Below are positions 36,443-46,156 of a DNA stretch of 64,000 bases, in pieces. Under the pieces are notes generated by a model that was not told the origin of the DNA, searched no databases, and saw only the letters and a program-made list of their open reading frames with translations. The position numbers were made by a program, and so were the translations under genes. Origin of the DNA: Bacteroidales bacterium (GTDB taxonomy: Bacteria; Bacteroidota; Bacteroidia; Bacteroidales; UBA10428); the NCBI GenBank assembly GCA_016929525.1, contig JAFGIP010000087.1, positions 17,955 through 81,954 on the forward strand. The letters are read 5' to 3'. How positions within the stretch are numbered: position 1 is the first letter of the stretch; every line of letters starts with the position of its first letter.

Positions 36443-38392
36443 CTAAATTACAGAATTTCTTTTTGCATTGAGTATCTCGATTTCATTTTGAAGTTGTTCC
36501 CAGTCGGATAACATTAATTCAATTTTATCCCTCATTTTCTGATAATTATTATAAAACTCATGATCATCTTTATTAACACCTCCGGTTAGCATCTCACCCA
36601 TCTCTGAAATTTCATTTTCTGCTTTTTCAATATTTTCTTCAAGCCTTTTAATCTTACTTTCAACTTTTCGAATTTCTTTATCTATTTCTTTTCTTTTAAT
36701 ATAAAGTTCTTTTTGTTCAGATGTTGACTTTATTGATGAATCATGAGATTCCGGTTCAGACTTTATATTAAGGTCATCAAGTGTATTTATCTTTTTTTTA
36801 TTAAGATATTCATAGATTCCGCCCCTGAATTCATGGATCTTTTTATTTCTGAATTCATAGATCTTTGTTGTCAGATCATTCAGAAATTCTCTGTCGTGCG
36901 ACACTACAATAAATGTACCTTTGAAACGCTGTAACGCAACTTTTAAAATATCTTTCGATCGCATATCAAGATGGTTAGTTGGCTCATCAAGTATAAGAAC
37001 ATTATGTGGTTCAAGAAGTAATTTAGCCATTGCCAGTCGCGATTTTTCGCCTCCTGATAACACTTTTACTTTTTTATCGACATCTTCACCGCTGAAAAGG
37101 AAAGCCCCCAGAATATCACGTAACTTAGTCCGGATATCTCCAACAGCAACTTTATCGAGAGTTTCAAAAACTGTTAATTCCTGATCCAGAAGTTTATCCT
37201 GATTCTGCGCATAATACCCGATTTTTACGTTATGTCCTTTTTGAAAAGTACCCGAATAGTCCAGTTCACCGACAAGAACCCTGGACAATGTTGTTTTTCC
37301 TTCACCGTTCTTACCTATAAATGCTATTTTATCTCCACGTTCAACTTGCATATCAATATTATCAATTACAACATGATCGCCATACTTTTTTGTAAGGTTT
37401 TCCAACTTGAAAGGAAGGCTGCCTGCTCTTGTTGCATCAGGAAACCTGATATTTATTGAAGCCATATCGTCCTCTTCTATCTCAATAATTTCCATTTTAT
37501 CCAGCTGCTTAATTCTCGACTGAACCTGAACAGCTTTAGTTGCTTTGTACCTGAATCGCTCAATAAATTCTCTGGTATCCTCTATCTGTTTCTGCTGATT
37601 TCGATATGCTGCCATTAACTGCGCTCTACGTTCTTCTCGCAATTCAACATATTTTGAATATGGTACTTTGTAATCGTGGATGTTACCTAACGTAATTTCA
37701 ATAGTGCGTTTAGTAACAGCATTTAAAAAAGCACGGTCATGAGAAATTAGAATTATTGCACCATGGTATTGTTTTAGAAAATTTTCGAGCCACTGGATCG
37801 ATTCTATATCCAAATGATTTGTCGGTTCATCAAGAAGAAAAATATCCGGCGATCTTAACAAAATTTTAGCCAGCTCAACACGCATTCGCCAGCCACCACT
37901 GAATTCACTTGTATGCCTTTTCATATCCGATTCAGTAAAACCCAGACCAATAAGCGTTTTTACAGCAGTAGCTACTGCCGTAGCAGCATTTTCCAGATTT
38001 AGTCTTTCACTTTTTTCTGCAATGCGATCGGCAAGGTCGAGATATTCCTTCGATTCATAATCGGTACGTTCCGTCAATTGTTTATTCAGTTTTTCAATTT
38101 CATTGTCAAGGTGATTAAGCTCTTTGAATGCACTCATAACTTCATCGAGCAAACCGTGTGAATCTTCGCAACTGATCTCCTGAGGTAAATAGCCGATTGT
38201 TATATCACCAGGTACGGTAACCTTTCCTGTAACCGGGCTTAACTGTTTTACAATAAGTTTAAATAATGAAGATTTTCCAGCACCATTTTTACCAACTAAA
38301 CCTATCCTGTCTTTCGAACTTACAAGAAATGAAATGTTCTCAAATAGTTTATGGTTTCCAAAATGTAAGCTTACACTCTCTAATGAAATCAT
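36443..38392 (-). CDS. ABC-F family ATPase (YdiF/Uup-like translation factor)
   Basis: ABC-F proteins bind the ribosomal E site and affect translation. The 649-residue soluble protein has two ABC cassettes: Walker A GLVGKNGAGKSSLFK (about 30) with signature EFSGGWRMRVELAK and Walker B IFLLDEPTNHLD, then GKNGEGKTTLSRV (about 360), LSGGEKSRLAMAK and LILDEPTNHLD. An interdomain linker (about 240-320) carries the P-site tRNA-interaction motif region. There are no membrane segments. The C-terminal extension (about 535-640) is a charged coiled coil like that of Uup, which binds DNA in E. coli. It is divergent from rlmD. Confidence 0.92.
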   Translation of the reverse strand: MISLESVSLHFGNHKLFENISFLVSSKDRIGLVGKNGAGKSSLFKLIVKQLSPVTGKVTVPGDITIGYLPQEISCEDSHGLLDEVMSAFKELNHLDNEIEKLNKQLTERTDYESKEYLDLADRIAEKSERLNLENAATAVATAVKTLIGLGFTESDMKRHTSEFSGGWRMRVELAKILLRSPDIFLLDEPTNHLDIESIQWLENFLKQYHGAIILISHDRAFLNAVTKRTIEITLGNIHDYKVPYSKYVELREERRAQLMAAYRNQQKQIEDTREFIERFRYKATKAVQVQSRIKQLDKMEIIEIEEDDMASINIRFPDATRAGSLPFKLENLTKKYGDHVVIDNIDMQVERGDKIAFIGKNGEGKTTLSRVLVGELDYSGTFQKGHNVKIGYYAQNQDKLLDQELTVFETLDKVAVGDIRTKLRDILGAFLFSGEDVDKKVKVLSGGEKSRLAMAKLLLEPHNVLILDEPTNHLDMRSKDILKVALQRFKGTFIVVSHDREFLNDLTTKIYEFRNKKIHEFRGGIYEYLNKKKINTLDDLNIKSEPESHDSSIKSTSEQKELYIKRKEIDKEIRKVESKIKRLEENIEKAENEISEMGEMLTGGVNKDDHEFYNNYQKMRDKIELMLSDWEQLQNEIEILNAKRNSVI

Positions 38393-38513
38393 GTAAAAAC
38401 AGATTAGGGCGCAAAATTAATTAATTTATCGTGCCGTTCATGGTTTGAAAATCCAGTTTATAATTTGTAAATTATACACAATTAATACGTGCAAAGCGAT
38501 ATCTGAAAAATGA

Positions 38514-38521
38514 TATATTTG
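38514..38521 (+). promoter_or_regulatory. Candidate -7 element for rlmD
   Basis: TATATTTG matches TAnnTTTG exactly. It lies 18 bases before the TTG start at 38539, which predicts a leader of only about 10 bases. A -33 TTTG at the usual distance is not evident. Confidence 0.45.
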
Positions 38522-38538
38522 CGCAAAATTGATACGTT

Positions 38539-39945
38539 TTGGGAAGAAACAAGAAGTTGCCGATTATTGAAAATCTTAAGATTATTGATATTGCTGCTGA
38601 AGGAAAAGCAATCGGTAAAATTGATGATATAGTGGTATTTGTTCCCCAGTTGATACCAGGTGACGTTGCAGATATTCAGATTCGTAAAAAAAGAAAAAAC
38701 TATCTCGAAGGCCGGTTATTGAAACTAAAAAAGAAATCACCCCTTAGAACAGATCCAATATGCAGTCACTTTGGAATATGCGGAGGATGTAAATGGCAAC
38801 ATCTGCCTTATGAAAAGCAACTATACTATAAACAAAAGCAGGTAAGTGATAATCTTCAACGAATTGGTAAAGTTGATTTACCTGAAATAAGACCCATTGC
38901 CGGATCAGAAAGAACACAGTATTACAGGAATAAATTGGAATTTACTTTCTCAGAAACGAGATGGCTTAGCGATGAAGAAGTAAAGTCGGATAAGGATATT
39001 CAGGAAAGAAGAGCACTTGGATTTCATATATCGGGTCGTTTCGACAGGATATTGGATATTGAACAGTGTAAACTGCAAAATGATCTGTCGAATAATATTC
39101 GTAACAGCATCAGAAATTTCACTCTCAAAGAAGATTACAGTTATTATAACCAAAAATATAATACCGGTTTGCTGCGAAATTTAATCATTAGAAATACTGA
39201 ATCAGGGCAATGGATGGTAATATTGGTATTCAGGGAGGATGAAAAAAAGCAGATCAAAAAACTGATGAAATATGTCAGCAAAGAGTTTCCGGAATTAGAT
39301 TCATTATTATATATAATAAATTCAAAGTTAAATGATACTTTTTATGATCTGGATTTTGTTTGTTACCAGGGTAAAGATCATATTATAGAGGAACTGGACG
39401 GACTGCAATTTAAAATTGGCCCAAAATCATTTTTTCAAACCAATACATTACAGGCAGCCGAATTATACAGAAATGTACTTGATTTTGCCTCACCTAAAAA
39501 AACAGATCTGATTTTCGACCTGTACACAGGAACCGGGACTATTGCACTTTTTCTTGCCAGATATTGTAAACAGGTAATTGGAATTGAATACGTAAAAGAA
39601 GCTATTGATGATGCTGTTGTAAATGCAGACATAAATAATATTAAAAATGCGCAATTTTTTTTCGGTGATATCAATGATATACTGACAAGTGCACTCATAA
39701 AAGAATATAGCGAACCGGATATTATTGTCACTGATCCTCCCCGTGCAGGAATGCATGCCGGTGTTATTCAAAAACTAATTAAAATCGCACCTAAAAAAAT
39801 CGTTTATATAAGTTGTAATCCGGCAACTCAGGCTAGAGATATTCATCTATTAAAAGACGATTATAAAGTTAAAGCAATACAGCCTGTAGATATGTTTCCC
39901 CACACACATCATGTGGAGAATGTGGTTCTTCTTGATCGTAATTAA
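38539..39945 (+). CDS. rlmD: 23S rRNA (uracil1939-C5)-methyltransferase family
   Basis: This SAM-dependent enzyme methylates a uracil in 23S rRNA (RlmD) or a related site (RlmCD). The 468-residue protein begins at a TTG and has an N-terminal TRAM domain (IDIAAEGKAIGKIDDIVVFVPQLIPGDVA). A 4Fe-4S site follows with Cys75, Cys81 and Cys84 in CSHFGICGGCKWQH and a fourth Cys near 177 (IEQCKLQN). The C-terminal catalytic domain has FDLYTGTGTIALFLA, the motif TDPPRAGMH and the nucleophile Cys in VYISCNPATQARD. No better ATG or GTG start exists near the family's usual N-terminus. Confidence 0.92.
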   Translation: MGRNKKLPIIENLKIIDIAAEGKAIGKIDDIVVFVPQLIPGDVADIQIRKKRKNYLEGRLLKLKKKSPLRTDPICSHFGICGGCKWQHLPYEKQLYYKQKQVSDNLQRIGKVDLPEIRPIAGSERTQYYRNKLEFTFSETRWLSDEEVKSDKDIQERRALGFHISGRFDRILDIEQCKLQNDLSNNIRNSIRNFTLKEDYSYYNQKYNTGLLRNLIIRNTESGQWMVILVFREDEKKQIKKLMKYVSKEFPELDSLLYIINSKLNDTFYDLDFVCYQGKDHIIEELDGLQFKIGPKSFFQTNTLQAAELYRNVLDFASPKKTDLIFDLYTGTGTIALFLARYCKQVIGIEYVKEAIDDAVVNADINNIKNAQFFFGDINDILTSALIKEYSEPDIIVTDPPRAGMHAGVIQKLIKIAPKKIVYISCNPATQARDIHLLKDDYKVKAIQPVDMFPHTHHVENVVLLDRN

Positions 39946-40017
39946 TACTTTTTGTTGAAAACAGGTTATGTTGATTTTAACAGATTTCAGTATCTTGTAA
40001 CTATAAATTATTGCTTT

Positions 40018-40434
40018 ATGGGAGGCTTTTTCCATGGAATATTTCAGTTCTTCTTCCTTGTAGGGTATATAATTCTGTTTATAGTTTCAATAATTATATT
40101 GCGTCCGTTCAGAATTCATAAGCGTCGGAGAAATTCAACCATTTCACTTAAAATCAGCTATTTACTTTTCCTCGCATTATTTCTGGTTTTTACATATATG
40201 TTATTGTTTGGTAAGAAAGTAGTAATAGAGAATGATCAACCCTATGATAGCATATTCAATCTTTATTTTCTGATTTTTTTATCTGCCACGATTGTCCCCA
40301 ATGTGGGTATAATGATTCGAAGAAGGATAAAAAAGAACCGTGTAGAGTATAATATTATATTTACTATTGTGAACCTGTTATATGCCTTTTATCTGTTATT
40401 TCTGATTACAACAGGTCAGTGGGCACTTCTATAA
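40018..40434 (+). CDS. Small four-helix integral membrane protein, unknown
   Basis: From the ATG at 40018 the product has 138 residues (MGGFFHGIFQFFFLVGYII) with about four transmembrane segments, separated by basic loops HKRRRN and RRRIKKNR. A TTG at 39952 would extend it by 22 residues and would sit 6 bases after rlmD. I prefer 40018 because the added residues are not membrane-like. I do not recognise a family. It ends 4 bases from the convergent gene at 40439. Confidence 0.6.
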   Translation: MGGFFHGIFQFFFLVGYIILFIVSIIILRPFRIHKRRRNSTISLKISYLLFLALFLVFTYMLLFGKKVVIENDQPYDSIFNLYFLIFLSATIVPNVGIMIRRRIKKNRVEYNIIFTIVNLLYAFYLLFLITTGQWALL

Positions 40435-40438
40435 AAAA

Positions 40439-41593
40439 TTATTCTGACATACCTTCGTAAAATTCGCTATCATAATAAATAACATTCCTGTTAACTTTAA
40501 CATTCATAATTATCAAATCACGCACCAGTTCAAAGTTGTTAATTAAGTCATTGGTTAAAAACCTTCTTTCTCCCTTGGTAAATAACCAAATTCTGTTTGT
40601 ATTGTCAAGGTATGCTATTGTATTCCAATCAACTCTGTAATCACGTGGAATATAACCCTCCACCTCAAAAATTTCGCCATTATAAAAAGCCTTAAAGTAT
40701 TCATTTTCATTGAATGCCAATATTTTATCTTCTGCAAAATAACCTTCAGGTGCAAAACTACTTATCTCAATAATTCTACCTTTATAGAATACCTTAAATG
40801 CATCCGTGTAATCAATATAGGCAACAAAACCATCTGCTGTTTTAAATGATTTAGGCGGGAAATTATCCAACTGATATAAATCTCCTTTATAGAATGCATG
40901 AAATGTATTATCGAGCGGGTTAATAAAAGCGACAATATCTTTTCCCGCTTTAAATTCAAAACCCTTATTAATCTGACCTCCGGTTTTAAAACCTCCACCT
41001 GGCCCAAAACCAAAGCTTTCAACGTTTTGAAGAATAGTATTATTTTCCCCGTTATAATATATTTTGAAATCATTTGTACGAGAAGAAACATATGCTATTA
41101 TATTATCTCCGCTGGTTAATTTATTAATGGGATTCCCAACCAATCCGCTTTCAATATCTTCTAAATTACTATCATAATAAACTCTCAGAGATTCCAAACT
41201 CTTATCATAGAAAACAATAAGACTATCCTGAACCTGATAAGCAAGACATCGCATTGTAAGAGTTACAGGGACTCCGTTCTGAACTACTTTAAGTTTCTCA
41301 AAAATTGAATACACAGCCAAATGATCAGTTGCACGATATCTTAAAACGCTTCCTGCCTCAAGTTTTGTGACTATCCCTTCCCGGTACATTTTTAAATGGC
41401 CCATACTATTGATATATAAAATACACTCACCCCCAATATCATAGGATTGTATTTTCAAATCCTCAACCTTAATATTTTTACCGTCATCAAATACATAAAC
41501 CCGATCGCGATAATCGGTATATATAGCCAACTGTTGAGCTTCTATTTCTGAAAATATTGAAATGGAAATGAAAATAACAGTAAATAATTTCAT
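40439..41593 (-). CDS. Secreted beta-repeat protein, unknown
   Basis: The product begins with a signal peptide (MKLFTVIFISISIFSEIEA) if it starts at the ATG at 41593, giving 384 residues; an in-frame ATG at 41617 would add eight. The mature protein is built of about eight to nine diverged repeats of about 43 residues. Each repeat pairs an IAYID or ILAFN strand with an aromatic segment such as FKVFYKGRIIEI, FKAFYNGEIFEV, FHAFYKGDLYQL or IWLFTKGERRFL. The spacing suggests a beta-propeller or a beta-solenoid (inference). No catalytic motif is visible. It faces convergent neighbours on both sides and is probably monocistronic. Confidence 0.7.
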   Translation of the reverse strand: MKLFTVIFISISIFSEIEAQQLAIYTDYRDRVYVFDDGKNIKVEDLKIQSYDIGGECILYINSMGHLKMYREGIVTKLEAGSVLRYRATDHLAVYSIFEKLKVVQNGVPVTLTMRCLAYQVQDSLIVFYDKSLESLRVYYDSNLEDIESGLVGNPINKLTSGDNIIAYVSSRTNDFKIYYNGENNTILQNVESFGFGPGGGFKTGGQINKGFEFKAGKDIVAFINPLDNTFHAFYKGDLYQLDNFPPKSFKTADGFVAYIDYTDAFKVFYKGRIIEISSFAPEGYFAEDKILAFNENEYFKAFYNGEIFEVEGYIPRDYRVDWNTIAYLDNTNRIWLFTKGERRFLTNDLINNFELVRDLIIMNVKVNRNVIYYDSEFYEGMSE

Positions 41594-41762
41594 GAACAGA
41601 GTTTTTATATCACACATTTTGCTAAAATACGAAAGACCAGGTAAAATATCCTGGTATAATTTTTCTGTCTGCCTCTCAGTTTGATTAGTGATATATCTAT
41701 ATGACGGAATTAGTTTATTTCAGAACATTCAACTATTCTAAAGTAATTCTTCATTACTGCAA

Positions 41763-42557
41763 TTAATGATAATTGTAAGCTACCTCATCTGCTTTTCTCC
41801 AATCCTTTTTACTAACATATATATCGCTAAGCTGCCATGAAACAGAGATGTAAAAAATTGTAGACTTTTCGTAACGTGATAAATCACTTACACTAAAATC
41901 GGCACCTTCTTCACTGTTTCTGGAAACTGTGTATGAGTCATTAAGAAAATTATCGAGATAATATTTAAATTTTACATGCACACCTCCGGGCATCTGCACC
42001 CCTCCAAAAACTGAAGGAACAAAAGCTGGTGACTTACCGGAAAACCAATCGCTGTTCTTATACTTAGTACCTGAACGTTTGTGATTTTCCCAATATTTTT
42101 CTTTAAAATGTAAGGCAAATTCATATTCAACACCTCCAAAGAAGAAGATATGATCGCTAAAAGACCCAAGTTTTAACGCAAGAGGTATACCAGTATAATA
42201 TTCCCTGCGAATAATTTTATAATTTTTATATAACTCCTGGTTACCTACGTGAACAGGCAAAACCTCATCTGTTATCAAACCAACGTTTCTGATTCCAATA
42301 CCAGTAATCAACCCAACATTATTGGTCATATCCCAATGTATGTATTCACCCAGGTGAAAAAAAAGTGTTAACCTGAGATTATTTGATGTCAACTCGGCAT
42401 CGGGATATTCATCAATAAAACTTTGCTTAAACTGAATATCAGCCAAAGAAAAGATAACCTCCCCACTGGTGACGGGATATACTTTTTGAGCGTTTATTAC
42501 TGTCACTGTAACAATTAAAACTGAAATAACCGCAATGATTTGTTTTCTGATTCCCAT
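41763..42557 (-). CDS. Probable outer-membrane beta-barrel protein
   Basis: The 264-residue product (starting at MGIRKQ; MTM two residues earlier is equally in frame) has a signal peptide ending VTVINAQ. The rest is beta-alternating, with GIGIRNVGLITDE, LGSFSDHIFFFGGVEYEFAL and VPSVFGGVQMPGGVHVKFKYYLDN, as in PorT/OmpW-like small barrels of Bacteroidota. The C-terminus is not a canonical terminal Phe. The function is unknown. About 120 bases without an ORF separate it from the next gene downstream. Confidence 0.6.
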   Translation of the reverse strand: MGIRKQIIAVISVLIVTVTVINAQKVYPVTSGEVIFSLADIQFKQSFIDEYPDAELTSNNLRLTLFFHLGEYIHWDMTNNVGLITGIGIRNVGLITDEVLPVHVGNQELYKNYKIIRREYYTGIPLALKLGSFSDHIFFFGGVEYEFALHFKEKYWENHKRSGTKYKNSDWFSGKSPAFVPSVFGGVQMPGGVHVKFKYYLDNFLNDSYTVSRNSEEGADFSVSDLSRYEKSTIFYISVSWQLSDIYVSKKDWRKADEVAYNYH

Positions 42558-42563
42558 AGTCAA

Positions 42564-42898
42564 AATTTGTTTTTTATAACCTTCAAATGTATATTATATA
42601 CTTTTTTATTTTATTCCGGTTCAAAAGAAAAACCAGTTTTAAGACGAGTATACTTTAAATAAGTTACAACTGAAATTTCAATATTGAGTATTTTTTAAAT
42701 TTGAATAAATTCCTATTTTGAACTGACTGTATAAATTATTTATAACTATTAAATTATATATGATTAAGAAGTTTTATTTGAAGATTTTTATAAATGAACT
42801 TGTTAATCTGCTTTAATGATTTTTGATGGACTTTTACAATAAAAAATGGTTAATGATTTAAATCATCATTTGGTGATAACTAACATCATATTTAATAA
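42564..42898. other. AT-rich intergenic stretch without detectable genes
   Basis: About 335 bases separate the divergent beta-barrel gene from the promoter of the small coiled-coil gene. I see no ORF with coding character, no tRNA-like fold and no strong hairpin in it. It probably holds the upstream region of both divergent genes. Confidence 0.5.
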
Positions 42899-42930
42899 TT
42901 TGATACAAGACTGACCAATTTGTAATTTTG
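42899..42930 (+). promoter_or_regulatory. Consensus Bacteroidota promoter of the 68-residue gene
   Basis: TTTG at 42899-42902 and TAATTTTG at 42923-42930 are separated by 20 bases. Both boxes and the spacing fit the Bacteroidota housekeeping-sigma consensus exactly. The expected transcript begins about 40 bases before the ATG at 42978. Confidence 0.75.
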
Positions 42931-42977
42931 GTATTCTATCATTTACATATACGCACCCTGCATTAATATAGACTACT

Positions 42978-43184
42978 ATGCTTGAAATGAAGTATAACAT
43001 CAAAAGTTTAATTTCGAGTATCTACGAGTGCCAAAAGAAGATTATAATCAACCGCAGGTTTATTCGTGAACTTGAATCGGAAGGGCAGAGTCCCGCTCAT
43101 CTCATCAGAGAAAATGAAGATTTGGAAAATCAGATTGCAAACTACCAGAGAGAGCTTCGTAAAAAGTACCAGTTCTCCTACTAA
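42978..43184 (+). CDS. Small coiled-coil protein, unknown
   Basis: This short gene encodes 68 residues (MLEMKYNIKSLISSIYECQK start; a second ATG is at codon 4). It is highly charged, with a predicted helical hairpin: IINRRFIRELESEG, then LIRENEDLENQIANYQREL. There is no signal peptide. Although tiny, the gene has a consensus promoter (42899-42930) and a perfect terminator (43222-43245), so it is very likely a real monocistronic unit. I recognise no family. Confidence 0.75.
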   Translation: MLEMKYNIKSLISSIYECQKKIIINRRFIRELESEGQSPAHLIRENEDLENQIANYQRELRKKYQFSY

Positions 43185-43221
43185 CTAACAGTTAATCTTG
43201 ATACATATCATTAAATAAATT

Positions 43222-43245
43222 AAAGGCTGACACGTGTCAGCCTTT
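43222..43245. terminator. Perfect palindromic bidirectional terminator
   Basis: AAAGGCTGACAC is followed directly by its reverse complement GTGTCAGCCTTT, giving a 12-base self-complementary arm with the central bases as loop, then a T-rich tail. It ends the small gene on the plus strand and lpdA on the minus strand. Confidence 0.85.
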
Positions 43246-43286
43246 CTTTTTCAATTTGTCCAACATGATCCGGGATTTATTTTCAA

Positions 43287-44678
43287 TTAGATATGAATAA
43301 CCTCGTTATAAGCAGCTGCAGCTGCTTCCATGATAGCTTCCGACATTGTCGGGTGCGGATGTATTGATTTAATGATCTCATGTCCTGTAGTTTCAAGGTT
43401 TCGTGCCACAACTATTTCTGCAATCATTTCTGTTACATTAGCTCCTATCATATGGGCCCCTAATAGTTCTCCATATTTTGAATCGAAGATAAGTTTTATA
43501 AAACCGTCTTTTTGCCCGGCAGCACTTGCTTTACCCGACGCAGTGTACGGAAACTTACCAACTTTAATTTCATATCCTTTTTCCTTTGCAGCATTCTCAG
43601 AAAGGCCTACCGATGCCACTTCTGGACTAGTATAAGTACATCCGGGAATGTTATCATAATTGACAGGTTCAGGATTTAATCCCGCTATCTTTTCAACACA
43701 GACGATTCCCTCTGCCGACGCAACATGTGCTAATGCCGGTCCGTGAACAATGTCTCCGATAGCATAAATACCCTTAACACTTGTACGATAGTATTCATCT
43801 ACTTCAACTTTTCCACTGTTTACTTTTACTCCTGCTTTCTCAAGACCAATATTCTCAAGATTAGGGGTAATCCCCACTGCCGAAAGTACTATATCTGCTT
43901 CTAAAGTTTCTTCTCCTTTTTTTGTTTTTATTTTCACCTTGCATTTCTTATCTGAAGTATCAACCGAATTAACCGTAGAACTAGTCATTACTGTCATACC
44001 AGCCTTTTTAAAAGATCTCTCAAGTTGCCTGGATATTTCTTCATCCTCAAGTGGTACTATGTTAGGTAAAAATTCTACCAGGATAACTTTTGTTCCAATA
44101 GTATTGTAAAAATTGGCAAACTCACTTCCAATAGCTCCCGAGCCAACAACTACCATTGATTCCGGTTGTTTATCCAATGTCATTGCTTCGCGATAACCAA
44201 TTACTTTCTTTCCATCCTGCTTCAGGTTAGGCAATTCTTTCGATCTTGCTCCGGTGGCAAGTATTATATGATCAGCACTGTAATTTTCTTTCTTATTGTT
44301 GCTGCCTTTAACTTCAACAGTGCTGCCATCGATTATTGTTCCATATCCGTTTATGTGATCTATTTTATTTTTCTTAAATAAGAACTGTATTCCTTTGCTC
44401 ATTGACTCGGCAACTCCCCTGCTTCTTTTAACCATGTTGGTAAAATCAGCTTTCACTTCTCCCTCAACAGATACACCATAATCTTCGGCATGTTTTAAAT
44501 ATTCAAATACCTGTGCACTTTTTAACAGTGATTTTGTTGGAATGCAACCCCAGTTCAAACAGATACCACCCAACTCACTTTTTTCAACAACCCCTACTTT
44601 CATTCCAAGCTGTGATGCTCTGATGGCAGCGACATACCCCCCGGGACCGCTTCCAATAACAATTAAATCATATTTCAT
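43287..44678 (-). CDS. lpdA: Dihydrolipoyl dehydrogenase
   Basis: LpdA reoxidises dihydrolipoamide in 2-oxoacid dehydrogenase or glycine-cleavage complexes. The 463-residue flavoprotein has the FAD motif VIGSGPGGYVAAIRA and the redox-active disulfide Cys40/Cys45 in GGICLNWGCIPTKS. The NAD motif VVGSGAIGSEFANFY is followed by GIYAIGDIVHGPALAHVASAEG. The C-terminal active-site pair lies in IHPHPTMSEAIMEA. No E1/E2 gene is adjacent, so the partner complex is not shown by context. meaB follows upstream on the same strand after a 166-base gap. Confidence 0.95.
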   Translation of the reverse strand: MKYDLIVIGSGPGGYVAAIRASQLGMKVGVVEKSELGGICLNWGCIPTKSLLKSAQVFEYLKHAEDYGVSVEGEVKADFTNMVKRSRGVAESMSKGIQFLFKKNKIDHINGYGTIIDGSTVEVKGSNNKKENYSADHIILATGARSKELPNLKQDGKKVIGYREAMTLDKQPESMVVVGSGAIGSEFANFYNTIGTKVILVEFLPNIVPLEDEEISRQLERSFKKAGMTVMTSSTVNSVDTSDKKCKVKIKTKKGEETLEADIVLSAVGITPNLENIGLEKAGVKVNSGKVEVDEYYRTSVKGIYAIGDIVHGPALAHVASAEGIVCVEKIAGLNPEPVNYDNIPGCTYTSPEVASVGLSENAAKEKGYEIKVGKFPYTASGKASAAGQKDGFIKLIFDSKYGELLGAHMIGANVTEMIAEIVVARNLETTGHEIIKSIHPHPTMSEAIMEAAAAAYNEVIHI

Positions 44679-44844
44679 ATTTGTATTTTTTTGAGTTTAT
44701 ATCCGTTAATATTTTTATGACAATTTTTAACTATCAATGCAATATCCAAAGTTAAATTTTATCATTAATTTTTGTTCTATAGATACGTAAAACCTCCTAA
44801 ACAAAACATTGTTCAGTTAGTAACTTTTAACGGTTGGTAATATA

Positions 44845-45927
44845 TCAAAACTGATTTTTAAAGTAGAAATCAATAATTTCCTGAGCAGCCTTAAATGAAC
44901 TTATTTTTTTCTCAGAGACTTTGTTTTGCAGATCCAGGAGTTTTTCCTTTACCAGGTCGTTATTATAAAAGTTAGACTTAAGCTGATCTTCAATCGTTTC
45001 AATCATCCAGTATCTGGACTGATCATTTCTTTTATTTTGAAGATACCCGTTTTGACGCGTAAACTTTTTATACTTAAGGATCATATCCCAGATCTCTTTT
45101 ATTCCGTCATTGTTTACTGAAGAACATGTAAGAACTTCAGGTACCCATTTCGATGGTGAAGGAGGAAATAGATGCATAGCCGATTTATACTCGGCTGCAG
45201 CTCTTTTTGCTTTTTCAGTATTGGCACCATCTGCTTTTGTTATCACCAGGGCATCAGCCATTTCCATAATTCCTCGCTTAATACCCTGCAATTCATCACC
45301 TGCACCCGCAAGCATAAGTAATAGAAAAAAATCGACCATTGAATGAACTGCAGTTTCAGATTGCCCTACCCCAACAGTCTCAACAAAAATCACATCGAAA
45401 CCTGCTGCCTCACAAAGAAAAACCGATTCCCGTGTTTTTCGTGCCACTCCGCCAAGTGTTCCGGCAGATGATGAAGGTCTGATAAAAGCATTCTGCTGAA
45501 CAGAAAGAGATTCCATACGTGTCTTATCACCAAGTATGCTTCCTTTCGATCGTTCGCTACTTGGATCAATGGCTAAAACGGCTAGCTTATTTCCTTTTTG
45601 TATCAAATGCATCCCAAGAGAGTCAATAAATGTACTTTTACCTACACCCGGAACACCGGTTATTCCTATCCTTATTGAATTACCTGCATGAGGCAAACAC
45701 TTTTCGATAATCTGTTGTGCTTTATCGCGGTGCTCTTTCAGGTTGCTCTCAGCCAATGTAATTGCCTGCCCTAATGTAGAACGATCGCCTTTCAGGATTC
45801 CATCAACATATTCCGGAACCGAAATTTCTTTTTTCTTTCGTTTACCGAGATTCGGATTAACCGATGGTTGCTGATTTACCCCACCAGATACTGAGAGTGC
45901 ACTATCTTTTGACTGGTCATCGTTCAT
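44845..45927 (-). CDS. meaB: MeaB/ArgK G-protein chaperone of methylmalonyl-CoA mutase
   Basis: MeaB protects and reactivates B12-dependent methylmalonyl-CoA mutase. The 360-residue G3E-family GTPase has Walker A RIGITGVPGVGKSTFID (about 91), LAIDPSSERSKGSILGDKTRM, DVIFVETVGVGQSE and the base motif VITKADGAN. The first 35 residues are a low-complexity polar extension. The mutase genes mutA/mutB are not in the window. Its presence implies a propionate/succinate pathway, usual for fermentative Bacteroidota. A divergent 229-base gap separates it from the next gene. Confidence 0.93.
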   Translation of the reverse strand: MNDDQSKDSALSVSGGVNQQPSVNPNLGKRKKKEISVPEYVDGILKGDRSTLGQAITLAESNLKEHRDKAQQIIEKCLPHAGNSIRIGITGVPGVGKSTFIDSLGMHLIQKGNKLAVLAIDPSSERSKGSILGDKTRMESLSVQQNAFIRPSSSAGTLGGVARKTRESVFLCEAAGFDVIFVETVGVGQSETAVHSMVDFFLLLMLAGAGDELQGIKRGIMEMADALVITKADGANTEKAKRAAAEYKSAMHLFPPSPSKWVPEVLTCSSVNNDGIKEIWDMILKYKKFTRQNGYLQNKRNDQSRYWMIETIEDQLKSNFYNNDLVKEKLLDLQNKVSEKKISSFKAAQEIIDFYFKNQF

Positions 45928-46156
45928 AAGAACTTCTTCAGTTAAAAATAAAAAGCAAAATAAGAATAAAAAAGAGAACTGCAGTAACAGGTACCCCCGA
46001 ATAATTATTCTTATTTAAATTTACTGAAAGTTTAAACAGAATTTGGTTTAGCAAGTTATCTCTTCAAAACTAAAACAAACCTGTCAATTTTAAGCCAGCT
46101 GATTTTATAGTTTAACCTTAATTGCATTAATTTAGTGCCTCAGAAAGATTTTATCA

